Shown: positions 9,362-18,140 of the stretch, one piece after another
How positions within the stretch are numbered: the first letter of the stretch is position 1
How the letters are laid out: each line of letters begins with the position of its first letter
Source: an uncultured Hymenobacter sp.
GTDB taxonomy: Bacteria > Bacteroidota > Bacteroidia > Cytophagales > Hymenobacteraceae
Assembly: GCA_913776615.1 (NCBI GenBank)
Contig: CAJYPK010000022.1
Location: 1-64,000, forward strand
DNA: 64,000 nt
Reading direction: 5' to 3'
Made by a program: the position numbers and the translations under genes
Notes under the pieces: model-generated
Databases searched by the model: none
What the model was told of the DNA's origin: nothing
Seen by the model: only the letters and a program-made list of their open reading frames with translations

Positions 9362-10810
9362 ATGACTGCACTTTCCCGCCGCTCGCTGCGTCCTGCCGCT
9401 CTCTTATTATTGCTGCCGCTCGTTAGTGCCACGCCGTCGGAACCCACGCCCACGGTGCCGGCCAAGCCTGCCACTACCCTGGCCAAGCCCCTGCAAGGCG
9501 CCAAGCCCGACCCACAGGTAATAGCCCAGTTTGGCCTGTATAATAGTCCCAAGCTGCAAGCCTACATCACGCAGCAAGGCAAGCGCATGACCGCCATTTC
9601 GGACCGGCCCGGCGACTACGGCTTTACTATTGTCGACTCGCCGGTTATCAACGCCTTTGCCACGCCCGACGGCCACGTGTACTTCACGCGCGGCATCATG
9701 GCTTATTTTAATGACGAGGCGCAATTTACGGGCGTGCTCGGGCACGAGTTGGGGCACATTACGGCGCAGCACGGCAAGAAACAGCAGCGCAACTCCATTA
9801 TTTCCAGCATCCTGGTAGCCGGGGCCACGCTGGTGTCGCCCAACCTGCTGGGCCGCATCGCGCAGCCCGCCGCGCAGCTGGTGAGCCTCAAGTACAGCCG
9901 CACCGACGAGAACGAGGCCGACGCACTGGGCGTGAAGTATTCGACCAAGGTAGGTTACGACGCCTCGCACATGGCTACCTTTTTCCAGACGCTGGAGCGC
10001 ACCGAGGCGCAGAGCGGCAGCAGCGTACCCACGTTTTTGTCTACCCACCCCAACTCGGCCGACCGCTACCAGCGCGTGAAGCAGCTGGCCGCGCAAGCCC
10101 AGCAAAGCCTCGGCAAGCGCACGCTGACCGTAAACCGCGACAGCTACCTGCGCTCCATCGACGGACTGGCCTTTGGGGAAGACCCGCGCCAGGGCTTCGT
10201 GGAGGGCGGCGTGTTTTACCACCCCGATTTGAAATTCCGCTTCCCGATTCCGTCGGGCTGGAAGTCGCAAAATTCCCCCGAGCAATTTCAGATGGCCGAG
10301 CCCAACGGCAAGGCCCTGCTGGCCTTCCTGGGCGTACCCGGCAGCTCGCTCGACGAGGCCGCCCAAACCCTGGCCAAGCAAATCGGCATCACGCCCGGCA
10401 ATGCGCAGCGCACTACTATCAACGGCTTCCCGGCCCTTGTATTTGAGGGCGACCAACAGGCTTCTGCTAATTCCTCGGCCACGCCGGCTCACGTGCAAAG
10501 CTTTGTGATTCAAGATGGCAAGTCGTATTTCGCCTTCGTGGGGCTGGCTACGGCCGCTACGTTCGGCACCTACGCGCCGCAGTTTGCCAATACGGCGCAG
10601 GGCTACCAGCGCCTCACCGATGCCAGCAAGCTCAATCGCCAGAGCGAGCGCATTCGCATCAAGCAGGCCAAGTCGGCCACTACCCTCTCGCAGGCATTGA
10701 CTGCTAACGGCGTGCCCAGCAGCCGCCTGGATGACATGGCCATCCTCAACGGTATGCAGCTCAGCGACCGCCTGACCGCCGGCCAGCTGTTTAAGGTAGT
10801 GGGTAAATAA
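9362..10810 (+). CDS. M48-family metalloprotease with C-terminal LysM-like segment
   Basis: 482 aa with a signal peptide (residues 1-24). It is a zinc metalloprotease of the M48 family, similar in architecture to BepA/YfgC-type periplasmic proteases. The zinc motif HELGH is at 128-132 and the third ligand is E185 in DENEAD. A GIMAYFNDEAQ motif precedes the zinc helix. After the protease domain there is a beta-rich domain (about 205-420). The last 45 residues (TLSQAL...LNGM...LTAGQLFKVV) resemble a LysM-type module. It probably acts in quality control of outer-membrane or periplasmic proteins (family inference). The TAA stop is the first three bases of a perfect palindrome. Confidence 0.88.
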   Translation: MTALSRRSLRPAALLLLLPLVSATPSEPTPTVPAKPATTLAKPLQGAKPDPQVIAQFGLYNSPKLQAYITQQGKRMTAISDRPGDYGFTIVDSPVINAFATPDGHVYFTRGIMAYFNDEAQFTGVLGHELGHITAQHGKKQQRNSIISSILVAGATLVSPNLLGRIAQPAAQLVSLKYSRTDENEADALGVKYSTKVGYDASHMATFFQTLERTEAQSGSSVPTFLSTHPNSADRYQRVKQLAAQAQQSLGKRTLTVNRDSYLRSIDGLAFGEDPRQGFVEGGVFYHPDLKFRFPIPSGWKSQNSPEQFQMAEPNGKALLAFLGVPGSSLDEAAQTLAKQIGITPGNAQRTTINGFPALVFEGDQQASANSSATPAHVQSFVIQDGKSYFAFVGLATAATFGTYAPQFANTAQGYQRLTDASKLNRQSERIRIKQAKSATTLSQALTANGVPSSRLDDMAILNGMQLSDRLTAGQLFKVVGK

Positions 10811-10881
10811 AACTCGCTCTCCCGACAAAGGCCCGCTAGCGCAGCTGCGCTAGCGGGCCTTTGTCGGGAGAGCGAGTTTTA
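10808..10881. terminator. 74-bp perfect palindrome that contains both convergent stop codons
   Basis: Positions 10808-10844 are exactly complementary to 10845-10881: 37 bp per arm with no mismatch and no spacer beyond the unpaired tip. The arms begin with TAAAAC and carry GGCCCGCTAGCGCAG near the centre. The first three bases are the TAA of the M48 gene and the last three are the TAA, on the minus strand, of the lipoprotein gene. Each arm ends in TTTT on its exit strand, so it should terminate both transcripts. Confidence 0.9.
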
Positions 10882-11775
10882 CTTATCCGCCAGCTGGGCG
10901 CTGGTTTTGAGCGTAAAGGTCTGGAAGGTATCGCCGCCACCTCGGTAGCCGCGCATGCCGCCGCCGTAACCACCGCGCATACCGCCGTAGCCGTAGCTGC
11001 CCATGCCTCCCGAAGAATTCATGAGGCTCATATCGGGCTGCTGGCTCCCGGGGGCCGGCTTGGGTCTTTGTCCGGCGGCCCACACGCCTACGGTGGCTAG
11101 CTGGCCGTTGGCCAGGGCAGGTACGCGGCGATAAATCAGCCGCAGCGGCACGGCCAATTCGTAGATAAGGTTGTTGCGTGCATCGAGGCCGATGGCCGCT
11201 TTCACCCCCAGCTTGGCTTCCGAATCGGTGAGCACCGGCTCTTTGCTACCGCGGTAGTTGAGCAATTCCATCTGGTTGGCCCCGGTGATGATGCTCCGAA
11301 GGCGGTTGAGATGCTCCTCCTGGCGCTCGGCGGCGGTGGGGCCCATTGCTCCGGCGGGCCGCTCGGCGGGCGCTTTGAAGGTGCTTAAATCGATGGGCAG
11401 CGGAAATTTCACCCCGAGCTGCTGCTGATTGCGACCCGTCGAGTCGAGCCATACTACCATGCCCAGGTAGGCCATTTTGGCCTGGGTAGGCATGTCGGCC
11501 GCTTTCAGGCGCACGTACACCGTGCGGGCGTCGTTGAGCACCTGGTATTGCAGGTGGCTGCTGGCATCGTATTGCAGCGAGTCGGTCCACTCGGTCGCCT
11601 TGCCGTCGATGGTGGGCGGCGTGGCGACGAAGCGGCTCGGTATTTTACTAGCTACTATGGCCTTGGCATCGGGGGCGGCAGCTTTGCCGGCTTCGGTCGG
11701 GACGGCCTTTTGGGCGCACGACCCCAGTAACGCCGTGGCCGGTAAGGTTAATGCTAAAAATCGGGAAAGGCGCAT
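10879..11775 (-). CDS. Lipoprotein with a CBM9-like domain and Gly-rich tail
   Basis: 298 aa from the chosen ATG. Upstream in-frame starts exist at 11787 and 11829, but this one places a clean signal peptide with lipobox LLGSC. Residues about 40-150 resemble a CBM9-like/DOMON-type beta-sandwich: PPTIDGKATEW, then NDARTVYVRLKA. The tail is Gly/Tyr/Arg-rich (GYGGMRGGYGGG), a low-complexity stretch, followed by TFQTFTLK. The function is unknown; binding of a sugar or heme-like ligand at the cell surface is possible from the fold. It is downstream of gldG on the same strand, 65 bases away, and could be the last gene of that transcript. Confidence 0.7.
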   Translation of the reverse strand: MRLSRFLALTLPATALLGSCAQKAVPTEAGKAAAPDAKAIVASKIPSRFVATPPTIDGKATEWTDSLQYDASSHLQYQVLNDARTVYVRLKAADMPTQAKMAYLGMVVWLDSTGRNQQQLGVKFPLPIDLSTFKAPAERPAGAMGPTAAERQEEHLNRLRSIITGANQMELLNYRGSKEPVLTDSEAKLGVKAAIGLDARNNLIYELAVPLRLIYRRVPALANGQLATVGVWAAGQRPKPAPGSQQPDMSLMNSSGGMGSYGYGGMRGGYGGGMRGYRGGGDTFQTFTLKTSAQLADK

Positions 11776-11840
11776 AACGGGAGGCATAAAGTAAATCGCA
11801 AAGCTACGCCGCTGCCCTAAGCGGCTCATGAACCGCGGGC

Positions 11841-13580
11841 CTAGGCAAACCGGGCGTAGCGGCGCTTACGCCGCCAGGCGCGGACTGCCCCAAAGGCAGC
11901 CAGCAGCACCAACGGCGCGCCCAGATTGAGCGCCTGCCAGGCCTGCCGCTTTTCGGCGAGCTGTACTTTGTCGAGCGGGCGCAGCGTAATCTGCTTGCCG
12001 CGCACGGCGATGAGCCCGGTTTCGTCGAGCAGGTAATCGGTGGCGTTCAGAATTAATTCCCGGTTGGCAAACTCCGTATTGGCCAGCCGGTCGAAGCCCA
12101 GGCGGTAAGGCCGGCCGCTTTTCTGATCTACATCATTGCGGAGGAAATCGCCGTCCGAGATAACGAGGATTTTGCTCGGGGCCGCATTGGGATTCTGGTC
12201 GGGCTGGTACTGCGTAGTACCGGGGATGGCCCGGTTGGCAAACAGCGAGCGGAACGTGCCCTCAAGCAAATAGCCCACCGCCTGGTAGCTGTCCTTGTAA
12301 AGTTTGGGGTTGGGCTCCAGGCGGGCGTCGTTGAAGTTGATGGGTACCGGCGCGGGCAGGCGGCGCGTGTAACGCGAGGTGCTCATCAGCTCCGTTTTAC
12401 GGATGCCAGCGGCCTTTACGGTGTCAATGTTACCCACGAATTTGAGGTACACCGCATCCAAATTACGCGTTATCGGATTAGAGCTAAAGCGGTTGATAAC
12501 CGGGTAGAGTTGCCAGGGCATCGGCTCGATTTTCGGCTTGTTACCGGTCATGCCCGTCACGAGCGGAATCTGGCCGCAGTTGAGGTCGAGCAGCAAATCG
12601 GGATTCAGGCGCACCCCGTAGCGGAAGAGCAGATCGTCGAGGTTGAGGTTGTAGGGTGTGGCCAGGGCGGCCCCGTTGCGGCTCACGCTATCGAGGTCTA
12701 CGCGCAACGCATCCACAAAAAACAGCGCCCGCCCGCCGTGAGTGATGAACTGGTCGAGGCGGAATTTTTCCAGTTCCGAGTACGGACCGGTGGGCTTGGC
12801 AACGACTACGGCGTCGAGGTTGCCGCGCAGGTCTTTCACCTGGTTCAGGTCCACGCGAAACACGTCGTAATTCTGGCTCCAGGCCGTGAGAATGTCGGCC
12901 ATCTCGGGGTTGGTCAATTCGCCGTGGCCGGTGATGACGCCCAGCCGGCGCTTGGCCCCGCTGGGCGGCGCTACCTGCCGGATGGCGCTGGCCAGCTCAT
13001 ATTCCAAGCCCTCAATGCTTTGATTGAGGCGCTCGGCGGGGCTGGCCACCTGGCTGCCGCGCAGCAGCAGCACGTTGCGCGTCTGCCCGCCGGCCTGCAC
13101 CACGGCCCAGGGAAAAATGATTTTCTCAACCCGCTTGCCGTTCTCGTTGGCCCCCAGATTAGTCGGCTTCAAGCCCTTCTTGAAGAGCGTATTGTAGAAT
13201 TTATTACGCCCTTCCTCGGTGCCCGCCGCGCTGGGGTCGATGAAGATAAAATTCAGGTTGCCGCCGCCGTACACCTGCATCTCGTTCAGGGTTTCGCGCA
13301 CGCCCTGCTCCAGGCGGCGGAAGTTGGGCGGGAAGTCGCCGGTCAGGTATACCGTGATGGTGACGGGCTGCTTCAGGCCCGTGAGCAGCTTCTTGGTGGC
13401 GTCCGACATAGTGTAGCGCTTTTCCTCGGTCAGATCGAGCCGGAAGAAAAAGCGCTGGGCCACGAAATTGAGCAGCAGCAAGGCCCCGATAATGGCCGCG
13501 AAGCGAAGTAAATCCTGACGCTTGCGCGAAGTAGTAGGGTAAGCCTCAGCTTGCCCGGCGATAGGTGCGGTAGGGTTCAT
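11841..13580 (-). CDS. gldG: Gliding motility ABC transporter auxiliary protein GldG
   Basis: 579 aa. It has an N-terminal membrane segment (about 26-46), then LDLTEEKRYTMSDAT, a hallmark of GldG/ABC-2 auxiliary proteins. A large periplasmic region follows (GHGELTNPEM, then the LLFRYGVRLNPD region), and a C-terminal membrane anchor (about 550-570) ends in RRKRRYARFA. GldG works with GldF and GldA as an ABC complex required for gliding and type IX secretion-linked functions in Flavobacterium. Many non-gliding Bacteroidota also keep it. It is 38 bases after gldF, in one operon. Confidence 0.92.
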   Translation of the reverse strand: MNPTAPIAGQAEAYPTTSRKRQDLLRFAAIIGALLLLNFVAQRFFFRLDLTEEKRYTMSDATKKLLTGLKQPVTITVYLTGDFPPNFRRLEQGVRETLNEMQVYGGGNLNFIFIDPSAAGTEEGRNKFYNTLFKKGLKPTNLGANENGKRVEKIIFPWAVVQAGGQTRNVLLLRGSQVASPAERLNQSIEGLEYELASAIRQVAPPSGAKRRLGVITGHGELTNPEMADILTAWSQNYDVFRVDLNQVKDLRGNLDAVVVAKPTGPYSELEKFRLDQFITHGGRALFFVDALRVDLDSVSRNGAALATPYNLNLDDLLFRYGVRLNPDLLLDLNCGQIPLVTGMTGNKPKIEPMPWQLYPVINRFSSNPITRNLDAVYLKFVGNIDTVKAAGIRKTELMSTSRYTRRLPAPVPINFNDARLEPNPKLYKDSYQAVGYLLEGTFRSLFANRAIPGTTQYQPDQNPNAAPSKILVISDGDFLRNDVDQKSGRPYRLGFDRLANTEFANRELILNATDYLLDETGLIAVRGKQITLRPLDKVQLAEKRQAWQALNLGAPLVLLAAFGAVRAWRRKRRYARFA

Positions 13581-13618
13581 GGGCGTATTCTATGAGCCAG
13601 CGAAAGCTTCCCCCACAC

Positions 13619-14344
13619 TTACCAAGTGCGGCTGCGGAGGGCCAGCCGGGTACCCAGCAGGGCCACGGCGACCACGGTGAAGAAATAAAGCACGTCGCGC
13701 GAGTCGATGAGCCCCTTGCTAAGGTCGCGGTAATGAGCTGCAATACCGAGCTGACTTACATAGTAAGCCGGCGCCCCATCGAACACCGACGCCACCGAAT
13801 CGAAGCCAGTATAAACTAAGAAACAGGCCACTACGGCCAGCACAAAGGCGATGATCTGGTCGCGGGTGAGGGCCGAGGCCAGCACGCCCAGCGCCGCGAA
13901 CACCGCCGCCAGCAGGGCCAGCCCTAGGTACGAGCCCACCGTGGCCGCCGAATCGATGTTACCGGGCGGCGAGCCCAGCTTGTAGACGGAGAAGTAGTAC
14001 AGCAGCGTCGGCACGAGGGCCAGCAGGGCCAGCAGCAGGCAGGCCAAGTACTTGCCCCCCACTATCTGCCCGTCGGTGAGCGGGCGCGTGAGCAGCAGCT
14101 CTATCGTCCCGGCCTTCTTCTCCTCGGCAAACGTGCGCATGGTAATGGCCGGGATCAGCAACAGGAACAGCCACGGCGCCAGGTTGAACAGCGATTGCAA
14201 ATCGGCGTAGCCGTAGTCGAGCACGCTGCTGTCGGGGAAAACCCAGACAAACAGCCCCGTCGCCACCAAAAACACGCCGATGACAACGTAGGCCACCGGC
14301 GAATTGAGGAAGGCGTTGAATTCTTTTCTTAGAATGGTGAGCAT
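13619..14344 (-). CDS. gldF: Gliding motility ABC transporter permease GldF
   Basis: 241 aa with six hydrophobic segments, an ABC-2-type permease. It begins MLTILRKEFNAFLNSPVAY and includes the family-typical ITMRTFAEEKKAGTIELLLT, which faces the cytoplasm and contacts the ATPase. It is the membrane subunit partnered with GldA (14703-15611) and GldG. In this genome a small unrelated gene (14380-14694) lies between gldA and gldF. Confidence 0.93.
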   Translation of the reverse strand: MLTILRKEFNAFLNSPVAYVVIGVFLVATGLFVWVFPDSSVLDYGYADLQSLFNLAPWLFLLLIPAITMRTFAEEKKAGTIELLLTRPLTDGQIVGGKYLACLLLALLALVPTLLYYFSVYKLGSPPGNIDSAATVGSYLGLALLAAVFAALGVLASALTRDQIIAFVLAVVACFLVYTGFDSVASVFDGAPAYYVSQLGIAAHYRDLSKGLIDSRDVLYFFTVVAVALLGTRLALRSRTW

Positions 14345-14379
14345 GTAGGCAGCCGTAGAATTTTAAAAAACGGCGGAGT

Positions 14380-14694
14380 TTATTCGAAAGCAGGATTAAA
14401 TAATTTTTGTCCCTTTAAAGGGGATAGCTCCCAAAGCTTGTATGGAGATAGAGCGCTTACTAAATTGGAAAGTTCTTCAAAATGAGTCACTCTTATAATT
14501 CCTTCAGCATCATAGTAATCGATGTCTCTCATGCTGACCTCATTTGCTTTTAAGAAGTAAAGCTTGTATTCTCCCTCCCACTTCTGTATTCCAATTGAGA
14601 GCCAGTAAGCATTGTCTCCTTCACCAAATGAGGCAGATTTACCGATTTGCTTTTCAGCTTCTAGCCATTTTTTTACTCGGCTTAAATCTTCCAC
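14380..14694 (-). CDS. Small AT-rich hypothetical protein inserted in the gld operon
   Basis: 104 aa, acidic-basic mixed, no signal peptide or membrane segment, probably cytoplasmic. I do not recognise the family. Visible features are an N-terminal helix rich in charge (MEDLSRVKKWLEAEKQIGK) and several Trp/Tyr (NAYWLSIGIQKWEGEYKLYF). The size and style resemble immunity proteins or small IS-carried genes, but nothing proves it. The DNA is clearly AT-richer than gldA and gldF on either side. It sits 8 bases after gldA and 35 before gldF, all minus strand, so it must be cotranscribed. Confidence 0.65.
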   Translation of the reverse strand: MEDLSRVKKWLEAEKQIGKSASFGEGDNAYWLSIGIQKWEGEYKLYFLKANEVSMRDIDYYDAEGIIRVTHFEELSNLVSALSPYKLWELSPLKGQKLFNPAFE

Positions 14695-14702
14695 AGGGCT
14701 TC

Positions 14703-15611
14703 CTACTTCGTCAGTTCCCCGAATACCGTCTCCAGGCTTTGCTGCTCTTGCCGCAGGCCCAGCAACAGCCAGCCCTGCTCCACGGCCAGGCGTGAAACGG
14801 CGGCGCGTACGTCGGTACCCGGCGCGGTGCGAATGAGCACTACGCTCGGGCTGGCCGCCTCCACGCCGCGCACGCCCGGCAGGGCGGCCAGCGGTGCGGT
14901 GGTTACGGTGCCCTCAAACTCGGCGCGGAGCACGGTTTCACCAGCGGCGCGGGCCGCTAGTTCGGCCACGGGCGCGTCGGCCACCAGCCGGCCCCGGCTG
15001 ATGATGACTACCCGCGAGCACAGCGCCGTAACCTCGGGCAGAATGTGGGTGCTGAAAATAACCGTCTTATCCTCGCCCAACTCGCGGATGAGCTGACGAA
15101 TCTCCCCGATCTGGTTAGGGTCGAGGCCGGTAGTGGGCTCGTCGAGAATGAGTACTTCGGGGTTGTGCACCAGCGCCTGGGCCAGCCCCACGCGCTGGCG
15201 GTAACCTTTGCTAAGGGCACCGATTTGCTTGTTCTGTTCGCGGGTGAGGCCGACTTTCTGCACCAGCTGCGCCACGCGCTGGCGCAGCTCGCGGCCCGCC
15301 AGCCCGTGCACCGAACCAATAAATTCGAGGTACTCGTGCACGTACATGTCGAGGTAGAGCGGGTTGTGCTCGGGCAGGTAGCCCACGCGGCGCCGCACGG
15401 CCAGCGGGTCTTGCTGCACGTCGAAGCCCCCGATACGCACCGTACCCGCCGTGGGCGGCAGGTAGCCCAGCGCAATCTTCATCGTGGTACTTTTCCCCGC
15501 ACCGTTCGGCCCAAGAAAACCCACGATTTCACCCTTATCGGCCCGGAAGCTAATATCATCCACAGCATTCTGGGTGCCGTAGGTTTTGACTAAATTCTCT
15601 ACTTCAACCAT
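14703..15611 (-). CDS. gldA: Gliding motility ABC transporter ATP-binding protein GldA
   Basis: 302 aa. This is the ATPase subunit of the Gld ABC-2 transporter. Walker A is GPNGAGKST (about 34-42), the signature is LSKGYRQRVGLAQAL (about 134-148), and Walker B is LILDEPTTGLD (about 154-164). The C-terminal about 80 residues form the extra domain common to this ABC-2 subfamily. It is first in the operon gldA-orf-gldF-gldG. The upstream 200 bases hold an AT-rich inverted repeat and no obvious TAnnTTTG. Confidence 0.93.
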   Translation of the reverse strand: MVEVENLVKTYGTQNAVDDISFRADKGEIVGFLGPNGAGKSTTMKIALGYLPPTAGTVRIGGFDVQQDPLAVRRRVGYLPEHNPLYLDMYVHEYLEFIGSVHGLAGRELRQRVAQLVQKVGLTREQNKQIGALSKGYRQRVGLAQALVHNPEVLILDEPTTGLDPNQIGEIRQLIRELGEDKTVIFSTHILPEVTALCSRVVIISRGRLVADAPVAELAARAAGETVLRAEFEGTVTTAPLAALPGVRGVEAASPSVVLIRTAPGTDVRAAVSRLAVEQGWLLLGLRQEQQSLETVFGELTK

Positions 15612-15619
15612 ATTTTAAA

Positions 15620-15807
15620 GATGTGTTGAATGTGAAAATGCGGGAAATGTATGAGATGCGAAAATGTGATTGATGTGAAAATATGGGAAATGTATGAGAT
15701 GTGAAATTATAAAACACAAATTTTAATTCTCATTTTTTTACATTTTCCACATTTCCACATCAATCACATTTTCACATCTCATACATTTCCCACATTTTCA
15801 CATCCCC
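15620..15807. repeat. AT-rich word-type inverted repeat (GTGAAAATGT family)
   Basis: Outer arms 15630-15658 and 15775-15803 are near-complementary. Inner segments repeat the same words (GTGAAAAT, GGGAAATGTATGAGATG) a second time in each arm. The element fills the gap between the SDR stop at 15812 and the gldA start at 15611. The same word family occurs at 45076-45177. Confidence 0.85.
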
Positions 15808-15811
15808 CATA

Positions 15812-16504
15812 TTATTTCACGTTGGCCGGCCGCATTTGAATTTCCGATACCATCGTGGCGTCGGGAGCTTCGAGGGCGTGGATAATGGCGGCGGCAATGT
15901 CTTCGGGCTGCATCTTGTGGGGGTTGGGCTGCTCGCCGGGCGTGGCCCCGTTAAAGTTAGTTTCGACCGAGCCCGGCATGACGCAGGTTACTTTAATACC
16001 GTCGGGCCGCAGTTCTTTAAACAGGGCGTCGGAGAAGCCGCGTACGGCATACTTAGTAGCGCAGTAACCCGCCAGATTGGCGGTGCCGGCCGTGGCGGCT
16101 AGCGAAGCTACGTTGATGATGTGGCCCGCGTGCTGCTTTTTCAACTGCGGCAGCACGGCGCGGGTGCAGTAAAACAGTCCGTTGACGTTGGTATCGAACA
16201 TCGCGTGCCAGTCCTCCGACTTAAAGCCATCAATTGGCCCGAAGATGCCCAGCCCGGCGTTATTGACCAACACGTGAATTTCTGGCCCCAGCTCGCGCTG
16301 AGTGTTGGTAAAGGCTTCGGTTACGGCGTGTTCGTCGCGCACGTCGCAGGCGAAAAACTGAAACCGGTCGTGGCTAAGGCCCTCGGGCGCGTGCCGGCCC
16401 CAGCCCGCCACGGCCGCGCCGCGCGCTAGCAAGGCCTCGGCGGTGGCCCGGCCAATGCCGCTGCTCACGCCCGTTACGATGGCTACTTTCCCGTTCAGAT
16501 TCAT
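15812..16504 (-). CDS. SDR family NAD(P)-dependent oxidoreductase
   Basis: 230 aa from the ATG at 16504, which gives the usual SDR start (MNLNGKVAIVTG). The open frame extends 65 codons upstream but overlaps the divergent lipoprotein gene. The nucleotide-binding motif GVSSGIGRAT is near residues 12-21. The NNAG motif is in VLVNNAGLG and the catalytic Tyr-Lys pair is in YCATK (Y..K). It resembles the YdfG/serine-dehydrogenase-like group that reduces small hydroxy/keto acids. The substrate is unknown. Its start codon is only 22 bases from that of the divergent gene at 16527. Confidence 0.88.
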   Translation of the reverse strand: MNLNGKVAIVTGVSSGIGRATAEALLARGAAVAGWGRHAPEGLSHDRFQFFACDVRDEHAVTEAFTNTQRELGPEIHVLVNNAGLGIFGPIDGFKSEDWHAMFDTNVNGLFYCTRAVLPQLKKQHAGHIINVASLAATAGTANLAGYCATKYAVRGFSDALFKELRPDGIKVTCVMPGSVETNFNGATPGEQPNPHKMQPEDIAAAIIHALEAPDATMVSEIQMRPANVK

Positions 16505-16526
16505 AATTTCAACGCAAAAATGACAA

Positions 16527-17318
16527 ATGCGACTACCAATACTGCCACAAAGTAACGCGCTGGCCGGGCTGCGCCGAACAGCGGCCCTGCTGGCGGCAGG
16601 CTTCCTGGCGGCCGCCTGCAACCGCGACCACGATGCCGACTGCCTCAAAGGCAATGGGACAATCGTAACCGAGCGGCGCGCCGTGGCCCGCCAACTCAAC
16701 AGAGTGCTGCTCTACAATAACGTTGATTTAATCATTGTACCCGATACGACCACTTACGCTGAAGTGCGGGCCGGGGAGCACATTATCCAAGATATCGAGT
16801 TTACGAACCCAGTTAGCGATAAGCAGCTAGTTATCAAGAGCACCAGCCGCTGCAACTGGGTGCGCAGCTACGATACGCCCCGCGAAGTGCGCCTGCACGT
16901 GGGACGCGGCCAAGCCAGCTTTTTTATCGAGCACTACGGCTACGGCCAAGTCAGCAACGTAGGCCAGTGGACGCTGGATACGCTCCGCCTGCGGGCGTGG
17001 AGCACGGGCGATTGCACTATCAACCTGCGGGCCACGTACCTCTCGACCGACATCTTCGACGCGAGCGACATTACCCTACGCGGCACGGCCGAAGATTTTC
17101 ACCCCAACTGCGACAGCAACGGTTTTCTCTTTGCTACCGACCTCGATACGCGCTATTGCTATTTTCATACCCGTCCTACCTGGCAGGGTGATATGTATGT
17201 GCGCACCCACGGCGTCTTAGACGGCACGCTCGACGGGAGAGGTCGCCTTTTTTACGCCGGTAATCCCCCTGCTATTTCCTTGAAAGGCTCCAATACCAGC
17301 CGCGCTTTCCCAAAATAG
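16527..17318 (+). CDS. GIN-domain (DUF2807) putative auto-transporter adhesin head lipoprotein
   Basis: 263 aa with a lipoprotein signal (LAAAC). The body looks like the DUF2807/GIN domain common in Bacteroidota: an early VARQLNRVLLYNNVDLIIVPDT, then repeated beta strands with Asp/Thr turns and a late GVLDGTLDGRGRLFYAGNPP. Such proteins are predicted right-handed beta-helices at the cell surface; function is not established. It has several extra Cys residues, so disulfides are possible. The start codon lies 22 bases from the divergent SDR start, leaving very little promoter space. Confidence 0.75.
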   Translation: MRLPILPQSNALAGLRRTAALLAAGFLAAACNRDHDADCLKGNGTIVTERRAVARQLNRVLLYNNVDLIIVPDTTTYAEVRAGEHIIQDIEFTNPVSDKQLVIKSTSRCNWVRSYDTPREVRLHVGRGQASFFIEHYGYGQVSNVGQWTLDTLRLRAWSTGDCTINLRATYLSTDIFDASDITLRGTAEDFHPNCDSNGFLFATDLDTRYCYFHTRPTWQGDMYVRTHGVLDGTLDGRGRLFYAGNPPAISLKGSNTSRAFPK

Positions 17319-17330
17319 CGCCCGTGGTTT

Positions 17331-18044
17331 CTATACTAAATCGCCTAGCTGCGGGCGGATCAGTAGTTCTTCTACCACCGCTCCCGGCGAGAGCTGAAAC
17401 GCGCCAAGTACGGCTACGGCCACGTCGGCCGGGTCAATGAAGCGCTCGGGGGGCATACCTACGCCATCCCAGCTCCGCGTAAGGGTGGCGCCGGGTAGCA
17501 CGGCCGTCACGCGCAGACCCTGGGCTTTTACTTCCTCCCGCAGGGTTTTGGTGAAGCCCAACAGGGCAAATTTGGCCACGCCGTAGGAGCCCCCATTGGG
17601 GTAAGGCATGATGCTGGCCGTAGAGCAGATAGTAAAAATGTGGCCCCGGCCCTGGGTCAGTAGCGCGGGCAGCAGGGCGCGCGTCACATCGTAGGCACTT
17701 AGCAGGTTCACGCTCAACATGTCGCGTAAGCGGGAGCCATCGGCAGGCTCGTCCTGAAAGCGACCGGGCACGTAGGCTCCGGCGTTGTTGATAAGGGCGG
17801 CCAGCGGGAGGCCCAGGCCCAGCGCAAACTCAGCAAAGCGCTGGCAGTCGGCGGGCTGGCTGAGGTCGGCGGGCAGGGTATGTAGGGGCGCGCCGGGGTG
17901 CGCGGCGGCCAGGGCGGTCAAATCTTCGGCCCGCCGGGCACAGGTAACCACGGTAAAGCCCGCGCCTAAGAAACTCACTACCAAGGCCCGGCCTATGCCC
18001 TGGCTCCCCCCCGTTATCACGACTAGCTCTGCGGTTGCGGTCAC
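17331..18044 (-). CDS. SDR family oxidoreductase
   Basis: 237 aa. The Rossmann motif GGSQGIGRAL is at about 11-20, NNAGAY in the middle, and the catalytic pair in SYGVAK. The late PADVAVAVLGAFQL stretch resembles ketoacyl-reductase-like SDRs. It probably reduces a carbonyl with NAD(P)H; substrate unknown. It converges on the DUF2807 gene with 12 bases between stops and is divergent from mlaE. Confidence 0.87.
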   Translation of the reverse strand: MTATAELVVITGGSQGIGRALVVSFLGAGFTVVTCARRAEDLTALAAAHPGAPLHTLPADLSQPADCQRFAEFALGLGLPLAALINNAGAYVPGRFQDEPADGSRLRDMLSVNLLSAYDVTRALLPALLTQGRGHIFTICSTASIMPYPNGGSYGVAKFALLGFTKTLREEVKAQGLRVTAVLPGATLTRSWDGVGMPPERFIDPADVAVAVLGAFQLSPGAVVEELLIRPQLGDLV

Positions 18045-18140
18045 TCTTTTCTGGATTTGTACGTAAGAGGTGCAAAGATGCCCCGCCGCCGCTGGCCGGG
18101 GCCAGCCGGGTCGGCTCAGCCGACCTTTTTCCTCTTCCTT

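Noticed and set aside
15620..15807. Possible CRISPR array (regular repeated words)
   Set aside because: Repeats are in both orientations with no constant-length unique spacers, and no cas genes are near.
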